Shown here: in pieces, positions 1 through 12,300 of the stretch
How the letters are laid out: every line of letters begins with the position of its first letter
Position numbering within the stretch: the first letter of the stretch is position 1
Origin: Cercis canadensis
Lineage: Eukaryota > Streptophyta > Magnoliopsida > Fabales > Fabaceae
Assembly: GCA_003255065.1 (NCBI GenBank)
Contig: QAOA01000936.1
Span: forward strand, 102,964-166,963
DNA: 64,000 nucleotides
Reading direction: 5' to 3'
The notes under the pieces: model-generated
What the model was told of the DNA's origin: nothing
Database searches by the model: none
Seen by the model: only the letters and a program-made list of their open reading frames with translations
Translations under genes and position numbers: made by a program

Positions 1-775
1 TCATCATCAAGTCACCAATAATTAATACTATATTGTCAAAATATTACCACATCATCAATATGGGAGTGACCATAATCAATTAAGTTGTATTGCCCTAATT
101 TAAAATTATAGGTGCAACATTATTGCAATTGGAAATAAAGAACAAATGAAAACTTTTTAAATCTAAATATGTTCTTCAAATTATTTTATTGATTTTAGAA
201 ATTAAAATATATTTTAGAAGAGTCCAATTCGGATTAAATAAGTCATGGGTTGGGGCTATTTTCTAACATATAAAATATTTTATTTCTTAATTCTTTGGAG
301 GACCACATAACTTTTATATATTTTTTTAATTTTTAAAACAGTCAATTATTTTTTCCCATTTACTCCATTACAAGTAAAATAGTTGGAGGATGAATTTTAT
401 GGATAAAATTGACCCGTTCATTTTTCATGCTCCTAACTAATTTTTTCTTTCTTCTCCATAATATCTAAATGAAGAAATATACAATACAAAGTCAAACGTA
501 TTTGGTAAGCTCAATCTACGACAGAAAACAGGATCCCCATTTAATTTGCTAAGTTATCGAGTATGCCACGTGGAATTTATTGTTTTTTGGCGGGGGTCTG
601 AGTTTAAAAAAAAAAAAAGATTTTTCTTAGATATTCCTTTATAAATATCTTATCAAGTGTTTAATCCTTGAGATTGAGACATGCATTTTATCTTCTTTGT
701 TGGGGTCTAGGTCAAAATAATACCACATGCAGTTGAGTATAGAGACTTAGGAGGACCACACAAGTTTATGTCTTT

Positions 776-982
776 AAATTATTTTTTAAATATCACTTTA
801 GTCATTGATTTATTTTTTGTGTTATTTTAATCCTTAAATAATCACTTTATTTATCAAAAAGTCCTTTAAATAATTATTTTTTATGCTACAGAAAACTAAT
901 TTAGTAAGCAATGTAATTATTCGAAAATTAAAGTAACACTAAAAATAAATCAATAACTAAAGTAATATTTAAAAAATAATTT
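776..982. mobile_element. Short fold-back (MITE-like) element
   Basis: The left arm (about 776-834) and right arm (about 922-982) are imperfect reverse complements over roughly 60 bases; for example the left arm has a TTAGTCATTGATTTATTTTT core and the right arm its near-complement AAAATAAATCAATAACTAAA. About 90 bases separate the arms. There is no coding capacity. The structure fits a non-autonomous inverted-repeat element, but a target-site duplication was not established, so the superfamily is open. Confidence 0.6.
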
Positions 983-1410
983 AATAACAAAAAATATATT
1001 TTAATCAACGAAATTAGCAGACAAAAGAATCTAAATTCTGTTCCTGATTGTGATTTTTTTACCCTGAAGCATTGCCATATTTTATGCAAGCATGGACATC
1101 TACCAGTCAACCTGCAGAGCACCACCATCATGTATATAAGTATATTATGTTTAAATCAAAATCATTAACTTTGTTCTTTTTCACTTGTGGTAAATAAAAA
1201 TTTATAAATAGCAATTAACTTAAATATTATCTGAGCCATTATGCCTGCCAACCAAACACTCTGATTATTTATTGTCACAATGTGTCATTTAACTTATGTA
1301 AATGATTGGCAACATCCCTGAACTTTCCCCTTTTTATGTCTAGACCTTTTTACATGATAAAAAAGTGCTTCAGAGTTCAGATCCCAAGCACTTTCAAATC
1401 TCACCTCCTA

Positions 1411-1487
1411 TATATATAAAGGCCAATGCTAATCAAGTGCTTATGCATCTAAAAGGAACTTCCAACTTTAGCAGCAAGCACAAAATG
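1411..1487 (+). promoter_or_regulatory. Orphan TATA box, leader and ATG
   Basis: A strong TATA-like tract (TATATATAAAGG, about 1413-1424) is followed about 60 bases later by AGCACAAAATGGTAAAC, an ATG that directly abuts a possible GT donor. The ATG reads only about 17 codons to a stop if unspliced. No downstream exon could be recognised. It may be a truncated gene, a non-coding transcript or chance. Confidence 0.25.
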
Positions 1488-3435
1488 GTAAACTCTCTTT
1501 TTCAATTTCCTCTTTCAGGAAGCCTCTATAATGAATAGTGTCAAAACTTTCATAAATTTTTGTTTATTACAAATTACTTTAGCTTAATTGAATACCCATA
1601 GATTATCAACAAACATTTCATGAATTCTATACTTAGCAGAATTTTATTTTTTTGTCAAACTCAAATTTTGTTTGCTTATTTGTTGATGTCATATCAATCT
1701 CTCATAATGGCATTTCAAGAGAAAATCTACTCTCTGCAGCTTCTCCCTCAAATGCATTGCTTACAGAAAAGGAAACATCTAAAAGTTTGTGGAAATATTA
1801 TTTGTATAGTAATTTTTGCTTAGAGCTCATTAATTTGGCTTCAGCCTAGATACCATCCTAGGTGGTGAGCCAGATCTTGCTATGATATTATTTTGTCAAA
1901 AAAGTGAATAACTGTAAGCCATTAATAATCAGGATATAACCCCACTTTTTTTTCACTTTCCTTAATTTGTGGGTTAGTGGCTTAGTAATGGGAGATAATC
2001 AATGGTGGACCCTAACTTCAAAATGAACAATCTTTAGAAAAATATGCTGATATGAGAGCTCATAATTAGCTTTGACTGTTATAATTACTTTATATGATTG
2101 TGAAAACCAAAGAGGTGTTGAAATAAAGGCAGGGAAACAGATATCTAGCCTCCTAGAAAATTACCACTAATTATCACAATTTGCCAAGCTAGCTTGGTTT
2201 CTCTCTCTCTCGTTTCATTGTGTTGGGGGAGGGACGTAAGGTGGGGTACTAGGGTTTGTTTGTCGTTATGCTGTAATGCATTCAATGAAACATGTCATGG
2301 CATGGGGGTTGTGGTTTGATTGCAAAAAACCAGAGAGATTAGCATTCAGCAAAGACAAACAAAGGTAACATTTAAGATTTTTTATGTCAATTATTATTAC
2401 AGACATTTATATATCTATCTGAGTGTAAATTCAAATGAGAGTGATATATGTAGGACAAAAGCAAGTGGCAGCACTGCAACCATAATATTCAATTCACTGA
2501 TTCAATGCAAGCACATGCTGGCCCTTTAATTTCATTCTTTAATCTAATTATGTTTCTCCATTTGGACCATTTCCTATTGGTTTGTATTAAAATGCATACC
2601 CGTCACCCTACTCTAACCATTTTCTTCCTGTATTTCCTCTTGTTTTGAACGACGAAAGTTTTATTTACCTTACTACTGAAACTGTAAAACATAAGAGGCT
2701 TAATTTTTTCAAAAAAATAAAAAATTAATATAAGTAGTGGATGTTGAATCTTCATTCAGATATGTGTAGAAGTGGACGTTTCAGAAGATCAATTAGTTGT
2801 CATATACCATTGTCGCCGCAGGTTGCCAAAAAAGCAGCCATCAAAAACCTTGTCTACATGTGCTGAGAGTAGTAACATACATAACCATAGCATGCCCTTC
2901 CACATTCAACATTAAACATTCATGTTAAGGAATATCAATATCAGTTTGTGATGTGAGGAGTGAGATACTTGCTCCTCTTTTTTGTGTCTCTGCTTTGCTT
3001 CGGTTATATATGTCAATCAAGACATTCCACAGTAATGCCTATGACTATATGAGCTGCCAATGCTAGAGCTTGGATGAGGGTAGAAATTCGATCATCTTAT
3101 AGGACTCATATTGAAAGAAAATGCTAATATGATTGTATATTGTTAACAATTCAAATAAGCTTTAAGTTAAATATACGGTTAATTAAACCGAATATAAGTT
3201 TTATAATATGATTATATTCAAATTTATTTTTTTTCCTTTTTCTGCTTACCAAATCTTGGGAGGGCACTGTGGTGTCTTTCTGAGTCTGAGCCTTTTATGG
3301 GCCTAATAGACCACCTACTAGATAGGTTTTAGGCTTTTAGTTGTCCCAAAAGCCCAAGGAACTTGTTGCTCTTTTTCTAGTAGGCCCAACAAGTGCTCAT
3401 GCAGCAGAAAAGAAAATTTGGCCCAAAGACTCAAC

Positions 3436-3474
3436 ATATATATATATATATATATATACTCTCTCTCTCTCTAA
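3436..3474. repeat. (TA)n-(CT)n compound microsatellite
   Basis: An uninterrupted TA dinucleotide tract is followed directly by CT repeats. It explains the low-complexity reading frame found across it. Confidence 0.85.
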
Positions 3475-4012
3475 GCCACGCACGTTGAATACTAGTGCAA
3501 TGGGCTTCGTTCAAAATGGTGCCCATAGAATTTATAGGAATAATCTATTATCTAAATGAGTATTTCTTTTACCCTTTTAAGGAGTAAAGAAAGCCTGTTC
3601 TTAGCTTCTTTGTTCTAGTGTTTCTACGAAATTGGTTTGTATTATTACCCAAATAAATTAGAAAAAAGATGAAAGGAAATGACTTGATAGGGAGTAATAT
3701 GAGTCTATATAAGCTAATTTAGTTATGCCAAATAGGAAATACTATTAGGGAGAGTAATTAAGTTGGATATATATTTACTTGTAAGAAAACACTAAAATTA
3801 CTTCCTCAATTGATGACAATGACGAAAAATAAAAAAGGTATTTTGTAATGTATGAGTTTCATGATTACTATACCATTTCTTAAATGGATTAGTCACAAAT
3901 TTACCTAGTTATACAATTTTTTTATTTTGAGGGAAAGATGAAATATCATTAAGCTTCTAAAGTCAAAAAATTCACAATGAAGCTAGGCAAAATGTCAAGT
4001 CAAGTAGAAAAA

Positions 4013-4430
4013 GATGATACAGTAGATTCATACTCAGTTAATGTATCAGCTACCTTATTGGCTACTCTTAGAACCCAATTCAAAGAATGAGAGTGTAACC
4101 TCGTACATAAGTATATCACATCATCCATAATCAAGCCAAGAGACGTCAAGTTTCGTTGGCTGTGTTTTAGATAAACCATAATGCTTTGAGCATCTCCCTC
4201 TAAACAAAGGTATCTCAGGCCCTATGTAAGTGCCATATGAACTCCCTCCCTGCAAGCTAATGCTTCAAGCACCTCTATAGAAGTAACGAACGAAGCTGCA
4301 TGATCTCTAACCACCCCACCGATGCCCCCAACTCCAGTGGATCTCAATGAAGCATCAACATTCATTCTGTACATAAGTGAGGTGGGTTTCTCCCAACTTG
4401 TCAAGCGCTCTTCCCTGTCACTAGTCTGCT
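4013..4430 (-). pseudogene. Degraded non-LTR retrotransposon RNase H (RVT_3-like) fragment
   Basis: On the minus strand the translation shows the typical order of a plant LINE-type RNase H domain: WEKP, then NVDAS about ten residues later, GGIGGVVRDH, then LEGDAQSIM and finally LNWVLRVANKVADTL. An in-frame TAG near 4222 interrupts it between MALT and GLRYLCLEGD, and no reverse transcriptase is attached. Domains of this kind also occur in host genes, but the stop and isolation argue for a dead fragment. It ends about 550 bases upstream of the histone gene. Seen: motifs and stop. Inferred: LINE origin. Confidence 0.7.
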
Positions 4431-4825
4431 CAGAAAAGTTGTTGCCCCATGCCTCCCAAAGCTGCATGGCAGTATATGACACTTTCATTAGAACATACCA
4501 TAAAAATGAGATATTTTCACAGTATAAATAGAAAATAAATATGAATATTCTAACTTTAAAATGATTAGCCTTGTGTAATAAAATTCGCAACAAAGACCTA
4601 ATATAAATCATATTCAGATCGTGATAGCATGGTGGCCTGCGGAACACCCCGATGACATAACTAATGACGGAAACATTCAATATGAAAAATAACATTGGCA
4701 TTTTCGTCATTCCATTGACGCTAAAAGACAGTCTTCGATACCCTTTGGTCACTCTAGCCGACCCATCTTAACCGTCCTTCTGCATCTTAATCAACGGTGC
4801 TGATCCTTGATCCGTGTACTTAATT

Positions 4826-4980
4826 CCCATTGGCCTACTCTAAATCCAACCCACTATATAATAAGGTCGAAACCACTTTAAACTTCCCCATATCTTTCCT
4901 CTCCCACTGCCGTTCCTCCTCGCCGGACCCTTTCTCTGAATCTCTGTACCTTGTTTCTCCAAATCTGTAACTCTTCGTTA
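4826..4980 (+). promoter_or_regulatory. Histone H2A core promoter and leader
   Basis: A reversed CCAAT box (ATTGG, about 4829-4833) and a TATA box (CTATATAATAAGG, about 4854-4866) stand about 120 bases before the H2A start codon. That leaves a leader of roughly 90 bases. I did not find the plant histone octamer CGCGGATC, so replication control is not shown by the sequence itself. Confidence 0.55.
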
Positions 4981-5647
4981 ATGGCGGGTAGAGGCAAAAC
5001 CCTAGGATCTGGAGCTTCCAAGAAGGCTACATCAAGGAGTAGCAAAGCCGGGTTGCAATTCCCGGTCGGTCGTATTGCTCGATTCCTCAAGGCCGGAAAG
5101 TATGCCGAGCGTGTCGGTGCCGGTGCCCCTGTGTACCTCGCCGCCGTCCTTGAATATCTTGCCGCTGAGGTAATATTCGCCAACCCTTCATAGATTCGTA
5201 TTCATGTTCGTACATGTTTTCGTTATTGAATCTAGGGTTTCTAAATTTGGTCAAATGTTGTTCAATTTTCCTTATTTAAGATTAGTTATGGGTTTTTGAC
5301 CCAAATTTCATTGATTACAAGTGAATCAATTCGGAATTTTTGTGTTTTTCGCGCTGGATATGATCTGGGATTTCAACTTTTTTGGTAAATGAATCATTTT
5401 CTTAATGTTACAAATTTTGCATCTTCAGGTTCTTGAGCTTGCTGGAAACGCTGCCAGAGATAACAAGAAGACCCGTATTGTGCCTCGCCATATCCAACTT
5501 GCGGTTAGGAACGATGAAGAGCTCAGCAAGCTTCTGGGAGATGTGACCATCGCAAATGGTGGTGTGATGCCCAATATTCACAACCTGCTGCTCCCTAAGA
5601 AGACCGGTACCTCGTCAAAGGGCGCTGCTGCTGACGATGACTCTTAA
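4981..5647 (+). CDS. Histone H2A, canonical type
   Basis: Nucleosome core histone that pairs with H2B. Two exons, 4981-5169 and 5429-5647, join in phase 0 to give 135 residues. The start [11 protein letters not shown], the core [21 protein letters not shown], the joined [15 protein letters not shown] and the acidic-patch/docking region ([25 protein letters not shown]) are all intact. The tail [13 protein letters not shown] lacks the SQEF motif of H2A.X and the SPKK motif of plant H2A.W, and the core is not H2A.Z-like, so this is the ordinary class, close to Arabidopsis HTA1/RAT5. The single intron at this position is usual for plant H2A. In Arabidopsis At5g54640 (HTA1) also lies beside formin FH5, as here. 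Confidence 0.97.
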
Positions 5648-6234
5648 ATTGAAGCTAGAGATGGAGACTGGCCTCCGGTTTTACATGATTCACTATCAAA
5701 TTTAGTTTATTTTTCATTTGATTTAGTTTCAAATAGGGTTTGATCCTTGTGTTTGTGGGATTAGTTGTAGCTGTAGTTAGGTTTCAGGTAGTGATGTGAA
5801 TATAATCACCTGCTTGTTCAATTTGAGGGGAGACTATTGAAATTTCAATATTTTTCTTCATTTAGGTTTCCATACCTGATCAGTAATGATACCTGTTGAA
5901 ACATCTAAATGTGAAGTGTGCCTGATCTGAATATCTCTTCCTTTTATCCGATTCTTTATGTGATTGTTCATTGAGACATAAATGAGTGTTCTTCTGTTGT
6001 GGGGATGCTTTACTTTTATCTAGCCCCATTCTATAGCATGCTTGATTCAGTTTGGAGACTTGAAAATCTTGGTTTTGAGAGAAGCTACTGTCTAATGCTT
6101 TTCCCTGAATTCATGGTTAGAAGCCATTGCCAAAGCCTAAGCAACCGCCATTTTGTCACACCAGTTTGATTCTAGGTAGTATACAATGACTTGTTTTGAA
6201 ATGAATGGTCTACCTCTCAATTTCTTTTAACATA

Positions 6235-6314
6235 CTACATTATTGCAAGGCGTTAATCTGTATAGAAAATAAAACTACATTATTGCAAGGCGTTAATCTG
6301 TATAGAAAATAAAA
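6235..6314. repeat. Perfect 40-base tandem duplication
   Basis: Two identical 40-base units (6235-6274 and 6275-6314), each beginning CTACATTATTGCAAGGCG, stand head to tail. It is non-coding and lies about 600 bases past the H2A stop. Confidence 0.95.
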
Positions 6315-7040
6315 CTATCTCCAATTTATAATCAGTATTCTCATATACAACTGTTTGCTAATATGAATGCCCTACACTCAAAGCAAGGTAAATTGTAGAG
6401 TCTCTTAGATTTTGAACTTTGTGCTTTTAAATCAAGCAATCCTTAGAGGGAACAAAATTGTGTAAAGAGTTTCACTTTCACCTATTAAGCTGTGGTAGGG
6501 TTCCGTTCAATATTTGGAAGGATGTTTAATGTAGGGTAAGTTGCATAGTGCCTAGTACCTAAAACTAAAGAAGATCCTATGTATATTACTTCAAAGGTAT
6601 GTCAAATGTCACCCATATTCTCCAAACTTAAGGTGGGGAAGGGCTAGAAATATTTTTCAATGTGCATACGGTATCCCAAAAAAGATATAAATTTTGTTAT
6701 GACTTTCATTCTTTTTTTGGGGGGCACACCATATTGTTTGAATTTTATTGGAATGAAAGTTTCAGGAGAAAAAGAAAACACACACATCCACAAACAAGAA
6801 GACACAGGCAGCACTTTAAGACTTTAAGTGGCTTCTCCTATCTTTTTCCTATATTGATACAAGATATTGACATTACTATCATTAGCTAAGATTTATTATT
6901 TGTACATATTTGGCATAGAATCAGATTGAAATTTTTATAACTGTATTTTAAAAAATAAAAATTAAAATGATCACATTTTTAATTTTTTTTTATTGGAGGC
7001 TACATAATAGATAGTCTATTTTTTTTTTAAATTTATTTTC

Positions 7041-7125
7041 TCCCACTCTTAACGAAATTTGAACTATGTATTTCTATAATGAAATACTGACTCTTCGACC
7101 ACTTAGGTGTCCTTTTAGGAACTAA
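7041..7125. repeat. Diverged dispersed repeat, copy A
   Basis: This block shares an ordered set of words with 59081-59164 (GAAATTTGAAC, then an ATAAT.AA.TA block, then CAACCACT/CGACCACTT and CTTAGAAATTAAC/TTTAGGAACTAAC) at roughly two-thirds identity. It is a relic of a dispersed non-coding element. Confidence 0.45.
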
Positions 7126-8378
7126 CATTCTTAAACTAGTTAAACTAATCTAAACTGTTTTTGCATGTTAAAATGCATTTTTTGTGAAATTTTTATAGGG
7201 ATATAAAATAAACGGTTATGATTCAATTATTTTTATATAAATTAATAATAAAATATTATCTCCTATAAAAAATAATTTAAAATAAATTATCATTAAAATA
7301 TTTTTATGAAATGATTATCACCAAAAAAATATAAATGAAGTTCTATATGTAAAACTTTGGACGGTAAAAAAGAATAACAATCCTATTAGCTAATATAGCA
7401 TATACGTATCCTTATTCCATTGGGTGTAACTTGAGAAATAAGTTTCCTTGTGACTTTAGGTAAGGATGATTAGAGCTATAAATTTGCAGGGTGCCTAAGG
7501 GAATATATATGTAAATCTCGTCCTTATCAGTCACCAAAATAGAAGCTCAGTCCTAAGCTGAGTGCCTGAATGTAGATTCCTTTGGAAACTATTGAATTGA
7601 TTCAACTTTGTTCTGAGTTTATGATTAATTGACATGGATCATTCATCAATCATATCCTTGGCTTGTGATTAGCAATAATCCAAAGGAAAAAACACAGACA
7701 ACCTTGTTTAGTATATCACAAGATAGATGTTACTCCGGATACAGAAATTCAGTAGTTGGAGATTATTATGAGCAGTGAGGGGGATGAGTAATAAGATTTA
7801 CTTTCCAGGCTTGCGAGACACCAACATGGATCATCTTCTACTTACTCACTCTTAGCATTCATTTTTCAGCAAATAAGATGATCGATGATGCAAAATCCAC
7901 TGCCAAGACCTTACCATTACCAGTGGAATGCGCTCGGGTAATGCCAATATCAATTCTTACAATTACATCTTTTATTGCTTCTTACTTTTTACAACTTTAT
8001 ATTGAATTAGTCGTTGAATTGTGTATATAAAATTTTCCCATAGGAAAATATGCAACTGTTATTTTAGTTCTTTCTTCTTCGAAATTACTTTGATTAATAT
8101 TGTTACCTATCCGTAAAGAAAAGGCTAAACTCTTGGATCTTTGGCTTTCTATGCCAGCCAAGTATATATACTCAATTGCTTCAAGTGATGAGAATCACAT
8201 TTTAGTTGAAGAGCTAGGAAATATTTTTAGTAGACGAGCTAGGAATTTACTTTGTTTTGAACAGCAATTTTTTTTTTAAAAAATAAAGTCCGATCGTGAC
8301 AAGGGACGTAAACGGAGTTTTGTATTCAGTAATGATATTTAACTACAAAAAAATAATTGCCAAAATCATAATAAAATT

Positions 8379-8440
8379 AAAATTTTAACTACCAATTTTT
8401 TTTTTTTTTTTTTTTNAAAATTTTAACTACCAATTTTTTT
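8379..8440. other. N seam with duplicated flank
   Basis: A single N at 8416 follows a poly-T run. The words AAAATTTTAACTACCAATTT occur just before the poly-T (from about 8379) and again right after the N (from 8417). This looks like a contig join in which the overlap was not merged. Confidence 0.75.
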
Positions 8441-9332
8441 TGTATTTCTAAAGTTAGATATATAAGAGGTTTGAGTAATATACTGAAGGTCAAGGGTTCG
8501 AACCACTTTACCGTCGTATAACCACGTCATGTAACCAAAAACAGATATACCCAAAAAAATAAAAGGAAAATAATATATTTAGAAATGCCATTATGTTACT
8601 GGAGGACCTAAATTTTTGGATGAAATTTTATGTAAGGCTTAAAACATTCAAATTTCACTTAGATTCTCGCCCCTAATATCTTATTTTTTCAAACTTCTAT
8701 TTTCTTTTCCCAAAATAGTGTATTTTTCAAATTATTTCCCAACCTTGATAGTTTTTTATATTAATTAGCACCAATTTCAGCATTTTGTTAACTGCATTGA
8801 AAAAAAAATAATTAAAAAAAAATCAACGAATGAACCAATAAATGCACTCTTGACCAACTGAAAAATGAAACAAAAAAAATGATTCTAAATTCATAAAAAT
8901 GTATCATGCTACATCCTCCATTCTCAAGGCATCAAGATATCAACAAGATTCAATTCAATAAAGAATTGTGAATAAACAATCAAAACCCTAGCCAACTACT
9001 GATCCAGAAGTAGCTGTTTCTCATAAACTAGGAAGCTTATCCCAATGATGATGATAATAGTAGTGATTGAATTGTTTGAGGTAAGCTCCAGTCAAGTATG
9101 TACACATGACATTTTTGTTTGAGAAGTATTACTACCATGCCACTTCCACCCTTGAAGAAGAAACAAATGTAATCAACCCCTCTGTAAGTGGAAGAAAATA
9201 AAACCATGACTACACAGATTTCAATGTACAATAGCATATTAACCTCAAAAATCATAAGAGAGATAAAAGTCATGTTTCAAATTTTGCTATATAAGGAAAA
9301 GGTAGTAAAAACATGGATAAACCAACCTTAAT

Positions 9333-12300
9333 CTACGGACTTTCATCATCTGAACTAAAGTCATCCATCCTCCTGTCTGAAATTTGTGGAAAAAGGCGGT
9401 TACGAAGATCGGAAGGTGGTGGACGATCGGAAGATGATGATGCTCTATTGCTCTCTGGTTTCAGAGTTCTTGCTGGCTTCTTCTGTGCATTTCTCTCTCT
9501 CACCTCCTTGCATATCTTATCCAACATTATTAAGAAGTCACGCACTATGACAAACAAGCGTAAGCCCTCATCCCTCCCAGCATTCCCATGAAAGTAATCA
9601 CCAGTACTCTTCACCAAAGCCATGATTTTTTTCTCTTCTTCCAGCAGCTTTTTGACATCAATCTCAGCACTTTCCACAAAACTCTTAACAGTTTGATAAA
9701 ACCCTTTATCTCCCTCTATGCTCTTGAGGTCTGTGTTTATAAAGTCTCTGTGTTTTAGGAGACCATGGCCGAGTTTGGCAGTAGTTCCTGTTAAGCTGTC
9801 TGCGTCTAGAGCTGCTGCTTTCTTGACATTCTCAAGTTCACTGCTCAACCGTGAAACCACCTGAAGACCAAGTTCACGATAGTGTTCTTCCGATTCATGG
9901 GAGACATCCTCAAGAAGGTCGTCTGTTTTCATACTAGAGAAACTCCGGTTCTCTTTCGCCATACGGGCAGCTCTTACACCCTCAGTGCGGCTTATCTCTT
10001 GAACAACAAAATGTAAGAGCGTAGTCTTGCCATCTGTTCCTTTTACATCCGACAATTTCAAGAGTGTATCAAGTCTAAATGCCAATGCACCACCGCGGAA
10101 TGTCCCATCATTCATTCGGTTTCCAGTTTTGAGAACAGCTTCCAGAAGCTTGAGGAAAAGCCGGCTGTTTCTTAATTCCTTACAAGCAACCTGGCATATA
10201 AGATGAAGGTGAAACAAGAATCAAATGTTGAGTGAAGAGAAGTTCAAACGATGAATGAATTACACACAGATGATGCGAATCAGAAAACATACATATGTGT
10301 GTGTCTCAGTATGATTATGGATTGAGATCAACTGATGTTGGTGTAAAACTAAATCGATCTTAAGAGATTTAATAACTTCTTACAAAATACATTGTTGGAT
10401 TATTAATTGCCAACATGCTCATAAAATTTCATAATCTGAAATCAATTTGTACTCCATCTAGATTTCTTATTCGAAGGTACAATAAGCATTTTGAAATATA
10501 TGAAACAACGAACTAATTGATGAAACACCAATAAGAGTCTAATTTATCTAAATTTTTTGCATGCAAAATCAACATAATAATAACTTAACATTCAATGGTT
10601 GGACTAATAAAAACCACATTTTATGCAAAGCTTTAAGATGGTGTAAGATATGAAAGTTTTCCTCCACAATATGATGCACACAAACAAACATCTATGTAAA
10701 AATTAACTCCTTTGGTAACTTGAAATGTATTGTCAGGCAAGTTTAATATGGAAATCTGTTTGCACATTACTTACAACATTAAATGGGGCTTTACATAGGC
10801 AATAACAATTGTCTTATGATCTGACAGTAAACTGTATTGCCTTGGGGTATCCTATAATCTTTTTCCGCATTAGCTTAACTCCAAATTTCTGATGTCATAG
10901 GCTTCTCCACATGATATAAAGAGCATTAACAATGCAGCGTTTAAGGTAAAGGGTTATGTAATTCACAGATTCAACATCCTACCTCTAAAATATCAAAGGA
11001 TTCCTTAGTAGCAGTGAGCTCTTCTTGAAGAGTACCCATAAAAAGCAGTGCTTCCAATCGTTTAAAAGCGAAGGGAATGTCAACCAGGACTTTAAGGAAC
11101 CGATCAGCAGGCCCAAGTTGAGATAGTTCACCACTATAAAGTCTAAGCTTAAGTTCTTCCTCTGATGTTGGTGGCATCTTCAGTAAGGTCTGAAGGAATT
11201 CTGATGGGAGCTCGTTTCCTGATCAGCCAAAAACAGATTATAAAGCATTCATATAAGTTGAGCCGGATGCAATTTAATCATTTTCATTTTTGGTTTTTAT
11301 ATATCACTTTCACTTTCCCTGAAAGATAAAGTTCTCACCATTTACCACTCAGAAAATGCCTTAAAAGAAACAAATGCACCCATTCAGGAAATATTGATCT
11401 CAGAAACATATGCAGGATCATCACACTTATTGCTTTGCTATATTTATTAAAAAGAACCATACACAGAACAGACACAAAAATTGGCTTCTCTGCAGCATGC
11501 CTACAAACCACACACAGACTGATTTATCCGTCCATTCCATTTTAGTATTAGTTCCTCACTTCTTTTGCCGGTCTACTCATTTGTATTCACAACCCATACC
11601 TCATAGCAAAGCCAACTCAAATGGTTCATTCAGGAACAAATCTTCATGCTTAAACATAGTGGTTCACTGACAAGTTTTTCCATATAAGGGAATGAGTAGG
11701 AGTTCTGAATGAAACTTTTTCTCATCACTTCATTCTGGTGGGAATCTCCCTATTTGAATCTCCAACTGAAATTTTATCACTCTTCCATGATGAGGCATCT
11801 GTATATATATGACTAAACTATCTCACATAATTGTCCTCATCTAATTCACAAATTAAATTTACTTTTTCCCTAACCTGAAATTTCTTTGAGAAGCTCTTGA
11901 TCATTAATATCATGATAGCATGAATCTCAAATAATTTTAGAAAAAATATTCAAAACCTAACAACAATACGAACAATAATTCCTCTCCATCTGCAAGGGAA
12001 TGATGCTAGATTCAGAGAATCCACATGATGGCAGCATGCTAGGACAACTTAGTGAACTGTACGATTACTATGTCAGGCCTTACAGATGCAAAAATGTGTC
12101 CGCTAAAATAATAAACTAAACAGTAATACATCAACTAAAATCTAACAGCTCTCAGTAATTGTTAAGGGGAAAATTGGGGTTAAAAGTAAATCACCTTCAA
12201 GAAGTGCATCGCTAACTTCTTCAATTGTCACATTTAATGCTCGCAATAAAATTGACAAGTTTTGTGATTTCTTCACATCAATGATCTGGATATACTGAGG

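Larger units (their letters stand above)
1..4009. other. AT-rich intergenic region without a supported gene
   Basis: No open reading frame here has a recognisable domain or a convincing splice pattern. The stretch holds a fold-back element (776-982), an orphan TATA-like promoter (about 1411-1424) and a TA/CT microsatellite (about 3438-3474). Several GGCCCA/TGGGCC-type words lie at about 3298-3425, which could be promoter sites, but no gene starts nearby. Confidence 0.6.
5648..9332. other. Intergenic region between H2A and the formin 3' end
   Basis: The first part is the H2A 3' untranslated region. The rest is AT-rich with a 40-base tandem duplication (6235-6314), one copy of a diverged dispersed repeat (about 7041-7125), an N seam at 8416 and a tRNA-like B-box word (about 8485-8505). 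The stretch before 9332 should contain the formin 3' untranslated region, since that gene reads leftwards. No supported coding gene was seen. Confidence 0.6.

Noticed and set aside
4878-5183. Minus-strand Arg/Ala-rich frame over H2A exon 1
   Set aside because: Antisense shadow of the histone, whose sequence and splice sites are unmistakable.
8470-8510. GGGTTCGAACC word resembling a tRNA/SINE B box
   Set aside because: No matching A box at the right distance and no tail-defined unit; a single short word is not enough.
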